64,000 nucleotides of DNA from Paracoccus saliphilus (GCA_003255745.1 QKYL01000001.1:62001-126000); one strand, 5' to 3'. Positions 26,184-34,920 are shown, counted from the first letter of the stretch. Numbers and translations: made by a program. The notes: generated by a model not told the origin, from the sequence alone.

Positions 26184-26539
26184 TGCCTGGTCGCGCGCCC
26201 CGGATCTGTTCTTGCGGCAAGCTGGTGCCTTCGGGTGGCCGCTGCCCTTGCCAGATCCAGCGCGCGGTCGAGCGCAAAGCCCGCTTTGACAAAACCCGAC
26301 CCAACAGCAGCCAGCGGGGATACAACCGGGACTGGGAGAAGGCGCGCACGGCGTTCCTTCGCCAGCACCCCTACTGCGTGGCCTGCGGCGCCCCTGCTTC
26401 CCTTGTCGATCACAAGACCCCGCATCGCGGCGATCAGGCCATCTTCTGGGACAAGTCCCGGTGGCAGTCGCTTTGCACCCCCTGCCATTCCGGCGCCAAG
26501 CAACGCCTGGAGCGCCGCCAGCAAAGGACATTGCCATGA
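26183..26539 (+). CDS. HNH endonuclease
   Basis: A 118-residue nuclease with two zinc-binding Cys pairs and the HNH core: CVACGAPASLVDHKTPHRGD, then LCTPCHSGAKQ. Small HNH proteins next to terminase genes often help in DNA packaging of HK97-like phages. Here the gene lies between the capsid and tail tube genes, 2.4 kb before terminase. It overlaps both neighbours (TGATG before, ATGA after), which fits an integral operon member better than a recently inserted homing gene. Confidence 0.85.
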   Translation: MPGRAPRICSCGKLVPSGGRCPCQIQRAVERKARFDKTRPNSSQRGYNRDWEKARTAFLRQHPYCVACGAPASLVDHKTPHRGDQAIFWDKSRWQSLCTPCHSGAKQRLERRQQRTLP

Positions 26540-27012
26540 CCATCTACACGACTGCCGGAACGCGCCTCTACATCGGCGGCCCCCTGCCGGCTCAATCCGA
26601 CGACTTCGTCGCGACCGACTTCGCCGCCCAAACCTGGGTGGAGGTCGGGGAAACCGAGGGCCTCGGCTCCGCCGGTGACACCTCGGCGGAAGTTACCTTC
26701 GACGCCATCAACTCCGGCCGCACGCGCCGCCTCAAGGGCACCAAGAATGCGGGCAACATGGACGTGGTCTGTGGCCTCGACCCTGCCGACCCCGGCCAGA
26801 CGGCCCTGGTGGCCGGCGAGCGCACCAAGCACGACTATGCCTTCCGCGTGGTGCTGGCCGATGCCCCGGCTGGTGGCACGCCCTCGGAGCGCATGTTCGT
26901 GGCCCAGATCGGCAGCGCCTCGGAGACCTACGACAGCGCCAACAGCGTGATGAAGCTGAACGCCTCGCTCTGGATCAACAGCAATATCGTCAAGGTCGCG
27001 GCGAGCGCCTGA
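26536..27012 (+). CDS. Tail tube protein-like (paralog 1)
   Basis: A 158-residue protein of the kind that builds siphovirus tail tubes: an N-terminal GTRLYIGG strand, WVEVGETEGLG, LDPADPGQ at residues 81-88 and a conserved ending YDSANSVMKLNASLWINS. It is followed immediately by a second gene with the same order of motifs, including the identical stretch GLDPADPGQ at residue 80, so the pair arose by duplication. It is the closer of the two to known tail tube proteins. Confidence 0.7.
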   Translation: MTIYTTAGTRLYIGGPLPAQSDDFVATDFAAQTWVEVGETEGLGSAGDTSAEVTFDAINSGRTRRLKGTKNAGNMDVVCGLDPADPGQTALVAGERTKHDYAFRVVLADAPAGGTPSERMFVAQIGSASETYDSANSVMKLNASLWINSNIVKVAASA

Positions 27013-27458
27013 TGCTGTTCCCCGTCGCCGGCAGCCGTCTGTTCATCGCGGATCTGGAAGTCCCCTCGCACCTTCCGCCCTCCAGCGTTCCCGACGCTGA
27101 ATGGGTGGAAGTGGGCGAGGCGGAAGCGTTCGGCATGCTGGGCGGGCGCTATGATCTGGAAGAGGCCCACTTCATGAACGACGCCCCGGACGGTGGATAC
27201 TCGGCCATCAAGGGCGTCTATCGGCCGTCCGCGATGCAGATTGTACTGGGCCTCGACCCTGCCGACCCCGGCCAGGCCCTGCTGTTCAAGGCCTACCGCG
27301 CGCGAGATGCCTATCCCTTTCGCCTGCTCTTCGCAGACGGGACAACCGAACGGCGCTGGTTCGCTCTGGTGCTGGCGATCGGGGAAGTCTTCGACGCCGC
27401 CAACAACGTGATGCGGCTGCAGGCCGATCTGCACCCTGTCGCAAATCCCCATAGGTGA
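27012..27458 (+). CDS. Tail tube protein-like (paralog 2)
   Basis: A 148-residue paralog of the preceding product: GSRLFIAD, EWVEVGEAEAFG, LGLDPADPGQ again at residue 80 and FDAANNVMRLQADL at the end. A 27-base stretch (27249-27275) is identical to 26773-26799 in the first copy, while the rest has diverged strongly. It could be a minor tube component or tail terminator, or the tube might be heteromeric. It overlaps the first copy by one base. Confidence 0.65.
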   Translation: MLFPVAGSRLFIADLEVPSHLPPSSVPDAEWVEVGEAEAFGMLGGRYDLEEAHFMNDAPDGGYSAIKGVYRPSAMQIVLGLDPADPGQALLFKAYRARDAYPFRLLFADGTTERRWFALVLAIGEVFDAANNVMRLQADLHPVANPHR

Positions 27459-27461
27459 GCC

Positions 27462-27770
27462 ATGCCGGAAACAATCGTGACGCTGGACGAGGCCAAGGAT
27501 CACATGGCCCTGACGTCTGATCAGGACGCAGACGATATGCTCATCCAGCTCAAGCTGGACGCGGCGCAAAGCCTGATCGAGCGGCAGCTTGGCTATGGCC
27601 TCTTGGAACGCTTCGAACTGGCCCCGGCCGTGCCTGCCGATCTGCGCGAAGCCGTCCTGCAGCTGACCGCCTGGTGGTACGAGAACCGCGAGGCCGTCAC
27701 GGAACGCGGCGCCCCGCTGCCCTTCGGCGTGGCCGACATCATCGAAGCACACCGGGACTGGAGCTTCTGA
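27462..27770 (+). CDS. Head-tail connector protein (gp6-like)
   Basis: A 102-residue helical protein: VTLDEAKDHMALTSDQDADDMLIQ at the N terminus and LREAVLQLTAWWYENREAV near the end, the signature of HK97 gp6-like DNA packaging/connector proteins that extend the portal ring. It begins the four-gene neck block that runs to 28904, with one-base overlap to the next gene. Confidence 0.88.
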   Translation: MPETIVTLDEAKDHMALTSDQDADDMLIQLKLDAAQSLIERQLGYGLLERFELAPAVPADLREAVLQLTAWWYENREAVTERGAPLPFGVADIIEAHRDWSF

Positions 27771-28180
27771 TGGCAAACGATGGCGGCCTGTCCAGTTTCC
27801 AGAAGCGCATGAGAGCGGTCCCTGCCGCAGCACGGGCGGCGGTCCAGCCGGCGCTGGCGAAGGGCGCCTACGAGATCGCGGACATCATCGAGGGCCTGGC
27901 GCCGGAGGATGAGGGCGACCTGAAGAACTCCGTGGCCGTCACCCTCGGGGGCAACACGACACCGCCTTACTCGCAGCCCGGTGGCGCGAAGATGGTGCCG
28001 GAGAACAGTGCCGCCATCACGGTCGGCAGCACCGATGTGCGCTATCCCCACCTGGTCGAGTACGGGACCAGCAAGACCGAGCCTCAGCCGTTCTTCTGGC
28101 CCGGCTTCCGCCTCGGCCGCAAGCGCGCCCAAGACCGCATCAAGCGGGCGATCGGCAAAGCCATCAAGGAGGCCAAGTGA
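27770..28180 (+). CDS. HK97 gp10-like head-tail joining protein
   Basis: A 136-residue protein with the gp10 pattern: a helical front, then IIEGLAPEDEGDLKNSVAVTLGG and YPHLVEYGTSKTEPQPFFWPGFR, where HLVEYGT and PFFWP are typical. It likely forms part of the neck or tail terminator. It begins in the stop codon of the connector gene. Confidence 0.88.
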   Translation: MANDGGLSSFQKRMRAVPAAARAAVQPALAKGAYEIADIIEGLAPEDEGDLKNSVAVTLGGNTTPPYSQPGGAKMVPENSAAITVGSTDVRYPHLVEYGTSKTEPQPFFWPGFRLGRKRAQDRIKRAIGKAIKEAK

Positions 28181-28593
28181 TGGCCGAGTTGGAGGTTCAG
28201 AAGGCCCTTCGCGAGCGCCTGATCAGTTATCCGGCAGTGAACGCTCTGGTGCCGATCGCGCATATCCTCGACACCAATCAGCGCCCTTCGCCACGGCCTG
28301 CGATCATCCTGGGCGAGAGCCAGTCCCTGGACGAGGGGACAAGCCTCAAGCGCACGCGCACCCGCATCTATCACACCCTGCACATCTGGGCGCGTGAGCC
28401 GTCGCTGGAGCGGTCAAAGGCGATCGGGGAAGCCGTGCGCGATGCATTGCGCTCCAGCCGTCTGGCGCTGCCTGAGGGGCTGCACTGCGCCGATCTTCTG
28501 GTGGCAAGCCAACGCTTCATGCGCGACCCGGACGGCGAGCATTCCCACGGCGTGGTGACGCTGGAAATCCTGGTGACGGAGGAACTGCCATGA
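28180..28593 (+). CDS. DUF3168-type tail completion protein
   Basis: A 137-residue protein resembling DUF3168 tail terminator/completion proteins: EVQKALRERLISYPAVNALV at the front and a RTRTRIYHTLHIWAREPS strand with the charged helix after it. These cap the tail tube and join it to the neck. ATG 28180 is used; a GTG codon earlier is possible. Overlaps on both sides place it in the neck block. Confidence 0.82.
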   Translation: MAELEVQKALRERLISYPAVNALVPIAHILDTNQRPSPRPAIILGESQSLDEGTSLKRTRTRIYHTLHIWAREPSLERSKAIGEAVRDALRSSRLALPEGLHCADLLVASQRFMRDPDGEHSHGVVTLEILVTEELP

Positions 28594-28904
28594 AGGCGGG
28601 CAAGCTGACCGAAACAATCCAGATCGAGCGGGCAACCGATACCGTCAACGATTACGGCACCCCTTCCACGGCATGGAGGCCGTTCGCGTCCGTCCGGGCC
28701 GAACGGATCGACCAGACCACCGAAGAGTTCATGCGCAGCTTCGGTGCCAGCGATGAGCAGGCCGTGGTGTTCCGCATCCGGTTCCTGGACGGCGTGACGA
28801 ATGCCGACCGCGTGCTGTGGGAGGGCCAGGCCTTCAATATCCAGCAGGTGACGCCGATCGGCCGCCGCAAGGGCCTCGATCTGCGCTGCGTGAGGCAGGT
28901 CTGA
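28590..28904 (+). CDS. Phage head closure/adaptor protein
   Basis: A 104-residue beta-barrel-type protein: KLTETIQIERATDTVNDYGTP, WRPFASVRAERID, VVFRIRFLDGVTNADRVLW. This is the SPP1 gp16/HK97 gp7-like head closure family that seals the capsid after packaging. It overlaps the previous gene by four bases and the terminase small subunit by one. Confidence 0.86.
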   Translation: MKAGKLTETIQIERATDTVNDYGTPSTAWRPFASVRAERIDQTTEEFMRSFGASDEQAVVFRIRFLDGVTNADRVLWEGQAFNIQQVTPIGRRKGLDLRCVRQV

Positions 28905-29290
28905 TGAAGGGGACCAAGCCACAGCTGCGCGAGGCTGACGCGCCTCTTGAGGCCACCGAAGCCCCCGGCTGGCTCTCGGACGCGGCCCGCGAGGAATGGG
29001 CGCGGGTGATGCCCGTCCTGATCGAGCGCCGCATCCTGACCGACGCGGACCTCGGGGGCCTCGAAAGCTACTGCATCTGCATCGGACGCGTACGCCAGAT
29101 GGAGGCCCTGATCCAGGCCGAGGGTGACGCTGCCGCGATGCTGCCAATGATCCGCGCGCAGGACAAGGCGATGGTCACGGCCCGCCAGCTTGGCGCAGAG
29201 CTTGGCCTGACGCCTGTCAGCCGGTCCCGTCCTGCCATCCGCGACGATGGCGATCAGGACGACGCTGACAACCCGCTGGACGTGGGGTGA
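28904..29290 (+). CDS. Terminase small subunit, P27 family
   Basis: A 128-residue DNA-recognition subunit of the packaging motor. It begins MKGTKPQLREAD and has the family's WLSDAAREEWARVMPVLIERRILTDADLGGLESYC segment. In most HK97-like phages this gene precedes the portal; here it follows the neck genes. It is five bases from terL. Confidence 0.85.
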   Translation: MKGTKPQLREADAPLEATEAPGWLSDAAREEWARVMPVLIERRILTDADLGGLESYCICIGRVRQMEALIQAEGDAAAMLPMIRAQDKAMVTARQLGAELGLTPVSRSRPAIRDDGDQDDADNPLDVG

Positions 29291-29294
29291 CGGC

Positions 29295-30956
29295 ATGAAC
29301 AAGGTGCCCTCGACCTTCCCCGAATGGATCTATGACGGCTCGGATATTCCAGACCCCTTCGGCTACGGTGAGCGGGCGGTGAAGTTCCTGCGCGCGCTTC
29401 GTCACCCGAAGTCGATCCTGCCCAAGCGCGGCTTCCAGCTGGACCCCTGGCAGGAGCGGATCGTTCGGCGCATCTACGGCCCGCGCCATGAGAACGGCAC
29501 CCGCATCACCAACACCGTGGCGCTGATGCTGCCCCGAGGCAACCGCAAGACCTCGCTGGCGGCCGCCCTGGCGCTGTTGCACACCATCGGCCCGGAGCGC
29601 CGGCCGGGTGGGGAGGCCATCTTTGCCGCGGCTGATCGCAAGCAAGCCGGCATCGGCTTCAAGGAGGCGGCCGGCATCATCCGCGAGGACAAGCGCCTTG
29701 TCTCGGCCGTGGGCATCTATGATGCGCACAATGCCCCGAAGAAGCTGATCTACCGCAAGGAGCAGTCTTATCTGGAGGTCATCTCGGGCGATGGCGGGCC
29801 GCAGCATGGCCGCACGCCGGCCTTTGTCCTGGCCGACGAGATCCACATCTGGAAGGGCCGCGATCTCTGGGAGGCCCTGACGACCGGCCTAGAGAAGATC
29901 GACGACAGCCTGCTGATCGTGGCCAGCACCGCCGGCCGGGGGCAGGACAGCCTTGCCTGGGACTTCTTCGAGGATGCCCGCAACGTGGCGCGCGGGAAGG
30001 TCGATGACCCCTCGATCCTGCCGATCCTGTTCGAGGCCGACCGCCGCGACGACTGGCAGGACGAGGATCTGTGGCACCGGGTGAACCCCGGCCTGCAGCA
30101 CGGCTATCCCAGCCTCGACGGCTTCCGGCGCCATGCCAAGCGATCGCAGCGCAGCGTGGGCGATCGGCAGAGCTTCAAGCAGCTCAAGCTGAACATCTGG
30201 CTGGACGCCTCGACCGAGCCGCTGGTGGACATGGACATCTATGATGCCGGGGCCAAGGACTACGACCTCGACGCCCTCAGGGATCAGCCCTGCTGGCTGG
30301 CGGTGGACCTGTCATCGACGGTTGACCTGTCGGTGATCGTCGCATGCTGGCGCGTGGCCGAGGGCTATGCCGCCAAGGCCTGGTTCTTCTGCCCTCAGGA
30401 CACGATCGACAGCAACAGCGACGGCGGCCTTCTGGACAGCGAGGACGGCGTGTCGAGCCGTGCGGAGCATTCCGGCGCCCCTTACCAGCAGTGGCTGGAG
30501 GACGGGCTGATCACCGCCACGGCGGGCAGCGTGATCGATTATGCGGAGATCGAGAGCAAGATCATCGAACTCTGCGAAGACCTGAACGTGCAGGAGATTG
30601 CCTTCGACCCGCACATGGCGCGGCAGGTGCAGCCCAAGATCCTCGACGCAGGACTGCCGGCCGTGGACTTCCGCCAGGTGCCGTCGCTGATGATGCCGGC
30701 CGCGATGGAGCTGGAGCGCGCGCTTCTGGGCGGTGAGTTCTTCCACGGCGGCAACCCGGTCCTGCGCCACTGCTTCGCCAATGTCGTCGTGAAGCGCAAC
30801 GATCACGGCCATGTCGTGAAGTTCACCAAGCCCAGGAAGTGGCTGTCGATCGACGGCGCGGTGGCGGCGGCAATGGCCGTATCGCGCGCTGCCGCGAACG
30901 AGGGCGGCTTCACCACCAATCAGACCTGGTTCACCGAAGACATGTGGACCGCATAG
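29295..30956 (+). CDS. Terminase large subunit
   Basis: The 553-residue packaging ATPase/nuclease. LPRGNRKTS near residue 95 is the Walker A loop, and VLADEIH near residue 190 is Walker B. STAGRG is the coupling motif. The C-terminal nuclease has an AVDLSST acidic strand and later Asp residues (FDPHMA; SIDGAVAAAMAVSRA). The length is standard for the HK97-type enzyme. It lies just before the tape measure gene, an atypical order. Confidence 0.94.
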   Translation: MNKVPSTFPEWIYDGSDIPDPFGYGERAVKFLRALRHPKSILPKRGFQLDPWQERIVRRIYGPRHENGTRITNTVALMLPRGNRKTSLAAALALLHTIGPERRPGGEAIFAAADRKQAGIGFKEAAGIIREDKRLVSAVGIYDAHNAPKKLIYRKEQSYLEVISGDGGPQHGRTPAFVLADEIHIWKGRDLWEALTTGLEKIDDSLLIVASTAGRGQDSLAWDFFEDARNVARGKVDDPSILPILFEADRRDDWQDEDLWHRVNPGLQHGYPSLDGFRRHAKRSQRSVGDRQSFKQLKLNIWLDASTEPLVDMDIYDAGAKDYDLDALRDQPCWLAVDLSSTVDLSVIVACWRVAEGYAAKAWFFCPQDTIDSNSDGGLLDSEDGVSSRAEHSGAPYQQWLEDGLITATAGSVIDYAEIESKIIELCEDLNVQEIAFDPHMARQVQPKILDAGLPAVDFRQVPSLMMPAAMELERALLGGEFFHGGNPVLRHCFANVVVKRNDHGHVVKFTKPRKWLSIDGAVAAAMAVSRAAANEGGFTTNQTWFTEDMWTA

Positions 30957-30965
30957 GAGAGAGCG

Positions 30966-33215
30966 ATGAGCGCGGACGAACGGCTTGTGGTGATGCTGGA
31001 GGCCCGCATTGCGGACTTCGAGCGCAAGATGCGGCAGGCGGAAAAGCGGGGCACCAGCACCTATCAGGGCCTGTCGCGCAATTCCCGATCGGCAACCCGG
31101 CAGATGGAAGTTGACATGATCCGCTCGACGGGACGGATCAATCAGGCGCTGGCTGCGACCTCGGCCAGGCTCGGCAGCTTCGGCCGGGCGCTTGGCGTGG
31201 GGATCTCTGCGGCGGCGGCGGCCCAGTTGGTGCGGCGATACACGCAGATCGCGGATGCCGCGACCAGGATGCAGAATGCCCTGCGCGTGGCGGGCCTCGA
31301 CGGGCCGGAACTGTCGCGCGTCTATGAACAGCTGTTCCAGTCGGCGCAGCGAAACTCGGCACCCGTGAGTTCGCTGGTGGACCTCTACTCGAAGCTGGCG
31401 CTGACCCAGAAGGAACTGGGCGTGTCGAGTGACGAACTGATCCGGTTCACCGATGGCATTGCCGTCGCGCTCAAGGTGGCCGGCACCGACGCCACGGCTG
31501 CGAGTGGCTCGCTTCTCCAGTTGAGCCAGGCCCTGGGTGGCGGCGTCGTGCGGGCCGAGGAGTTTAACTCGATCCTTGAGGGCACGCCGACCATCGCACA
31601 GGCTGTGGCACGCGGGCTGAAGGAGGCCGGTGGATCGGTCGCGGAGCTGCGCAAGCTGGTGGTGGCCGGGGAAGTGTCCAGCACCGCCTTCTTCCGCGCC
31701 TTCGAGGTCGGATCTGTCGAACTGCGGCAGCAGGCCGAGACGTCGCAATCGACCGTGGGCCAGGCCATGACCCGGATCGGCAACAGCCTGGTCACCGTGA
31801 TCGGTGAGTTCGACAAGACCTCCGGCGCCTCCTCTAGCCTTGCCGACACGATTGGCGATCTGGCCGATGGGCTGGACAGCTTCGACGCGGCGGCCTTTGT
31901 CGGAAAGATCCAGCGTATCGCGGAGGCCTTCGCCAGCGCAGAGGCGGCGGCGGCCGGCTGGATCAGGCAGATGGCTGATGCCCAGGTCTTCGCGGATCTG
32001 ATCGAGATGATGGGCATCGCCGAGGATGGGCAGTTCCTCAACCCGGATGTGCGCGAGGCCGAAGGCAAGATCAGCGCCCTTGAACAGGAGGTGGAAACCC
32101 TTCAGGCCCAGATCGAGAACAACACCTCCCTGGGCTTCGACAACACCGAAGCCATCGCCCGCCTGCGCGAGGTCCGGGCCGAGCTGAACGCCCTGCGCGC
32201 AGCGGCGGCCAACATGCCCCGCTATGTGGACGGCCTGCGCCCCGATGGCTCCGCAGTCTACAACAACGTGGATACCGGCACGCCGATCACCGCCTATGAG
32301 CGGCCTCCGATGCCCGTCCCGACCGAGCCGGTCAGCATCGCGGATCACCCGCCGGGCGGAACCGGCGGCGGTGGTGGGGGTGGCGGCTCTGGACGTGCCA
32401 GGCGCGGTTCTGGCGGCCGGAGCGCCAAGCCGCAGCAGGATGACTATGCCAAGGAAGTCGAGACCACACGCGCCCGCACAGCGGCTCTGGAAGCCGAAGC
32501 GGCGGCGCTGGTGGCCGTGGCAGCGTCCGGCGAGGAATATGGCGACGCGCTGGAGTTCGCCCGCAAGAAGGCGGAGCTGCTGACGGCGGCACAGCAGGCA
32601 GGCAAGGAGATCACGCCTGCGCTGGAAGCCGAGATCGACAAGCTGGCCGAAGCCTACATGACTGCGGGTTTGAATGCCGAGGAGGCGGCCGACAAGATGG
32701 GCCTGATCCAGGAGCAGACCGAGCGCGGCAAGTCGGCACTGGAAGACATGTTCGGCTCGATCATCGACGGCTCCATGTCGGCAAGGGAGGCCGTGGCCAA
32801 CCTGCTGATGGAGATCGCCAAGACGCAGATGCTCAACGCCGTGATGGGACTGCCGGGCATGGGCGGCATTGCCAGCGGCCTTGGTGGACTGCTGACGCCC
32901 CGCTACGCCACCGGAGGGCTGCACAGGGGCGGCTACCGGATCGTGGGGGAGAACGGCCCCGAGCTGGAGTTCACCGGCCCGTCGCGGATCATGAACGCCA
33001 CCCAGACCCGCAACCTGATGACCGGCAATGGCGGCAACGGTGGCCGGCAGGACGTGCATGTGCATGTCACCACCAGTGTCGATGAGAACGGCAACCTGCA
33101 GACCTTCGTGGACAAGCGGGTTGCGGGTGGGGTGCAGCAGGGGCTGACCTCCTATGACAAGGCTCTGCCGCGACGGTTTGAGCAGATCAGCGCACAGCCG
33201 AGGAGGCGCACATGA
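30966..33215 (+). CDS. Tail tape measure protein
   Basis: A 749-residue protein that sets tail length. Residues about 70-280 form the tape measure domain (YEQLFQSAQRNSAPVSSLVDLYSKLALTQKELG, LEGTPTIAQAVARGLKEAGGS). A glycine-rich hinge lies near 465-480, then long coiled coil-like helices, and the C terminus (YATGGLHRGGYRIVGENGPELEF) is typical. By the usual 0.15 nm per residue it would specify a tail of roughly 110 nm. No tail tip genes follow, which is odd for a protein that needs them. Confidence 0.92.
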   Translation: MSADERLVVMLEARIADFERKMRQAEKRGTSTYQGLSRNSRSATRQMEVDMIRSTGRINQALAATSARLGSFGRALGVGISAAAAAQLVRRYTQIADAATRMQNALRVAGLDGPELSRVYEQLFQSAQRNSAPVSSLVDLYSKLALTQKELGVSSDELIRFTDGIAVALKVAGTDATAASGSLLQLSQALGGGVVRAEEFNSILEGTPTIAQAVARGLKEAGGSVAELRKLVVAGEVSSTAFFRAFEVGSVELRQQAETSQSTVGQAMTRIGNSLVTVIGEFDKTSGASSSLADTIGDLADGLDSFDAAAFVGKIQRIAEAFASAEAAAAGWIRQMADAQVFADLIEMMGIAEDGQFLNPDVREAEGKISALEQEVETLQAQIENNTSLGFDNTEAIARLREVRAELNALRAAAANMPRYVDGLRPDGSAVYNNVDTGTPITAYERPPMPVPTEPVSIADHPPGGTGGGGGGGGSGRARRGSGGRSAKPQQDDYAKEVETTRARTAALEAEAAALVAVAASGEEYGDALEFARKKAELLTAAQQAGKEITPALEAEIDKLAEAYMTAGLNAEEAADKMGLIQEQTERGKSALEDMFGSIIDGSMSAREAVANLLMEIAKTQMLNAVMGLPGMGGIASGLGGLLTPRYATGGLHRGGYRIVGENGPELEFTGPSRIMNATQTRNLMTGNGGNGGRQDVHVHVTTSVDENGNLQTFVDKRVAGGVQQGLTSYDKALPRRFEQISAQPRRRT

Positions 33216-33565
33216 CGGACCGACTGAAGAAACATCTCTGCGACGCGATGAGGGACCGCCTGGCCGGCAAGAAGGTCAGGATGCCAGATGCAGCCGGCCC
33301 GATCCTGGAGGCCTTCGGGGCGCTGTCCCGCTGCCGCAGCTACAACAGCGTCGGGCCGAACCCGATCACCTGGGAGGGAATGGCCGCCTGGTCGCAGATG
33401 ATGCGCGTGCCGATCGAGCCGCACCACGCGGACCTCATCATGGCACTCGATGCCGTCTGGATCGAGGACGCCTATCGCAAGGACAAGCAGACCGCCGCAG
33501 CCATGCCGCCAGTCTCCGACCGGCCCATGCAGCCGCAGCTGTTCGACGCCTTGTTCGGAGGGTGA
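33212..33565 (+). CDS. Hypothetical phage tail protein
   Basis: A 117-residue protein starting inside the tape measure stop. The central WEGMAAWSQMMRVPIEPHHADLIMALDAVW is helical and reminiscent of the C-terminal half of some tail assembly chaperones, but the match is weak. It is the last gene of the structural operon before the strand and composition change. Confidence 0.6.
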   Translation: MTDRLKKHLCDAMRDRLAGKKVRMPDAAGPILEAFGALSRCRSYNSVGPNPITWEGMAAWSQMMRVPIEPHHADLIMALDAVWIEDAYRKDKQTAAAMPPVSDRPMQPQLFDALFGG

Positions 33566-33867
33566 CGAGATAGGGCCAGGATGCGCCCTGCGGCAGCTTC
33601 ACCGCAAAGCATCCGGGATCAGACGGTGAGTGCCCGGCGACCATAGCGCCACAACCCCGTCAAGGTGCGGCCTCTCTCTCCGGAGGCGCGGCGCAGGCTG
33701 CTACGGCGGAACCGGGGGCAGTCACTCGCACGTGCATGTGCGGCGCCCGCATTCGGGCAAAGGGGCCTCGGCGCGCGATGCGTTGCCGGGGCCTTCTGTG
33801 TGGTCCGAAGCGTAACTGGATTTTTCGTTCAAGGACGATAAGCTGCCCTACGTGGAAGGAGAGCCAG
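33566..33867. other. Gap after the structural operon; no credible gene
   Basis: A 302-bp stretch with no gene that I can support. A 61-codon frame at 33630-33815 with GGSHSHVHV exists, but it has no good ribosome site and skewed content. A small-scale remnant of a removed tail tip region is conceivable. A purine-rich ribosome site for the next gene lies at its right end. Confidence 0.4.
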
Positions 33868-34092
33868 ATGACTACAGTCTATTTCAGCGGCGGAACGACA
33901 GCCCAAATAACAAACGTGCGCGGAGAAGATCCGGTGCGGTTCGATATCCCGGCGGCGTCCGTGGGGACTTTTCACGAAGCCTTTAGTCGTGCTGAAACGC
34001 TGAAGTTTTCGGGAAACGGCCCCTTATATCTCCTGAAGAGGATGAGCATGGTGGACGGAGAAGCCGTGCTGCAAATGCGCCGACGTCGATAA
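33868..34092 (+). CDS. Small hypothetical protein
   Basis: A 74-residue protein of unknown function (TTVYFSGGTTAQITNVRGEDPVRFDIPAAS), likely beta-rich, with GGAAGGAGAG seven bases before the ATG. It resembles no family that I know. It lies where a tail or lysis gene would be expected but is not like either. Confidence 0.5.
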   Translation: MTTVYFSGGTTAQITNVRGEDPVRFDIPAASVGTFHEAFSRAETLKFSGNGPLYLLKRMSMVDGEAVLQMRRRR

Positions 34093-34190
34093 ACTGTCCG
34101 TGTGGGGGAACTGGGGCATCGCAATGGGTGACGCTGCCCAGGCCTTGTGATGGAAGCAGCTTGCGAAGCGCTGTTAGAGTGTAACAGGCC

Positions 34191-34733
34191 CTAACAGACA
34201 GGATCTGCGTGGGGATTGTCCTCTTGACCCTCGATCAGATCCGAGATGGTCCATATATCCATCAGCATCAATGGATTGTTGTTTGGCTCTTTTGGCGCGA
34301 TTTTAAAGCCGATGCTCTCATAGAAGGCGGTCGTCTGTGGATTCAATGAGCGGAGTGCAACGCCATAAACCGGTAGCAACTGCTTCACATAGTAAGCTTT
34401 TTCGAACGTTTGCATGAGAAGCTGAGTGCCAATGCCTTCGCCTTGCCGGCTACGGGACACTGCAAGATACTCAATGTAGATAAGCGGGGCCCCCTGAGGA
34501 AAGAGGGACCCGTGATCCGCATGTAGAAGCTTGCCGCTCTTCTCAGAAGTAAGGGAATGAGATATAAAAGAGCAGCCAGAGGCGCTTCCATCATCATATC
34601 CAACCGTTACTCTTGACTGGCCTTTTTCATCTCGCTTGTAGGCCTTTTCAGAGGCCCACCTGTCGATTTCCGCGACCCCGCACTTAAAGTGCTTGAGGCA
34701 ATTTCTTCCTCGAATCGACTCCCAGACGATCAT
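34191..34733 (-). CDS. GNAT acetyltransferase, toxin-like
   Basis: A 180-residue GNAT-fold enzyme. The acetyl-CoA loop SRQGEGIGTQLL is clear near residue 97, with FYESIGFKI near 147. The front (KHFKCGVAEIDRWASEKAYKRDE) resembles TacT/AtaT toxins, which acetylate the amino acid on charged tRNA and stop translation. The upstream 78-residue gene overlaps its start by 50 bases, an arrangement typical of antitoxin-toxin pairs, but that partner is not a recognised antitoxin. Low GC compared with the rest of the element suggests separate acquisition. Confidence 0.72.
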   Translation of the reverse strand: MIVWESIRGRNCLKHFKCGVAEIDRWASEKAYKRDEKGQSRVTVGYDDGSASGCSFISHSLTSEKSGKLLHADHGSLFPQGAPLIYIEYLAVSRSRQGEGIGTQLLMQTFEKAYYVKQLLPVYGVALRSLNPQTTAFYESIGFKIAPKEPNNNPLMLMDIWTISDLIEGQEDNPHADPVC

Positions 34734-34920
34734 CTACACGCTTCGAACTAGTTCTGCGATAATTGGCATACATATCCCGCAGTTCTTTGTTCGGGCCACC
34801 AGAGGTCCGGTAATTGCTCCGACAAAAATCATAGACCTGCCGTTGCGACTCGAACGTAGGCTTCTTATCGTCGCAACCTGCATGAAACAAGCGCCGCACG
34901 GTATCCAGACCGAATGCCAT
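34684..34920 (-). CDS. Small protein upstream of GNAT gene, candidate antitoxin
   Basis: A 78-residue basic protein (QVYDFCRSNYRTSGGPNKELRDMYANYRRTSSKRVDD) with no family known to me. GGGAGG lies six bases before the ATG at 34920. Its 3' end overlaps the GNAT gene by 50 bases in another frame, so both come from one transcript. A 19-bp palindrome 65 bases upstream could be its operator. An antitoxin role is inferred only from this arrangement. Confidence 0.5.
   Translation of the reverse strand: MAFGLDTVRRLFHAGCDDKKPTFESQRQVYDFCRSNYRTSGGPNKELRDMYANYRRTSSKRVDDRLGVDSRKKLPQAL

Noticed and set aside
33630-33815. 61-codon frame with a His-rich GGSHSHVHV stretch as a tail or metal-binding protein
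   Set aside because: No ribosome site, atypical composition and no family match; high GC gives many such frames by chance.
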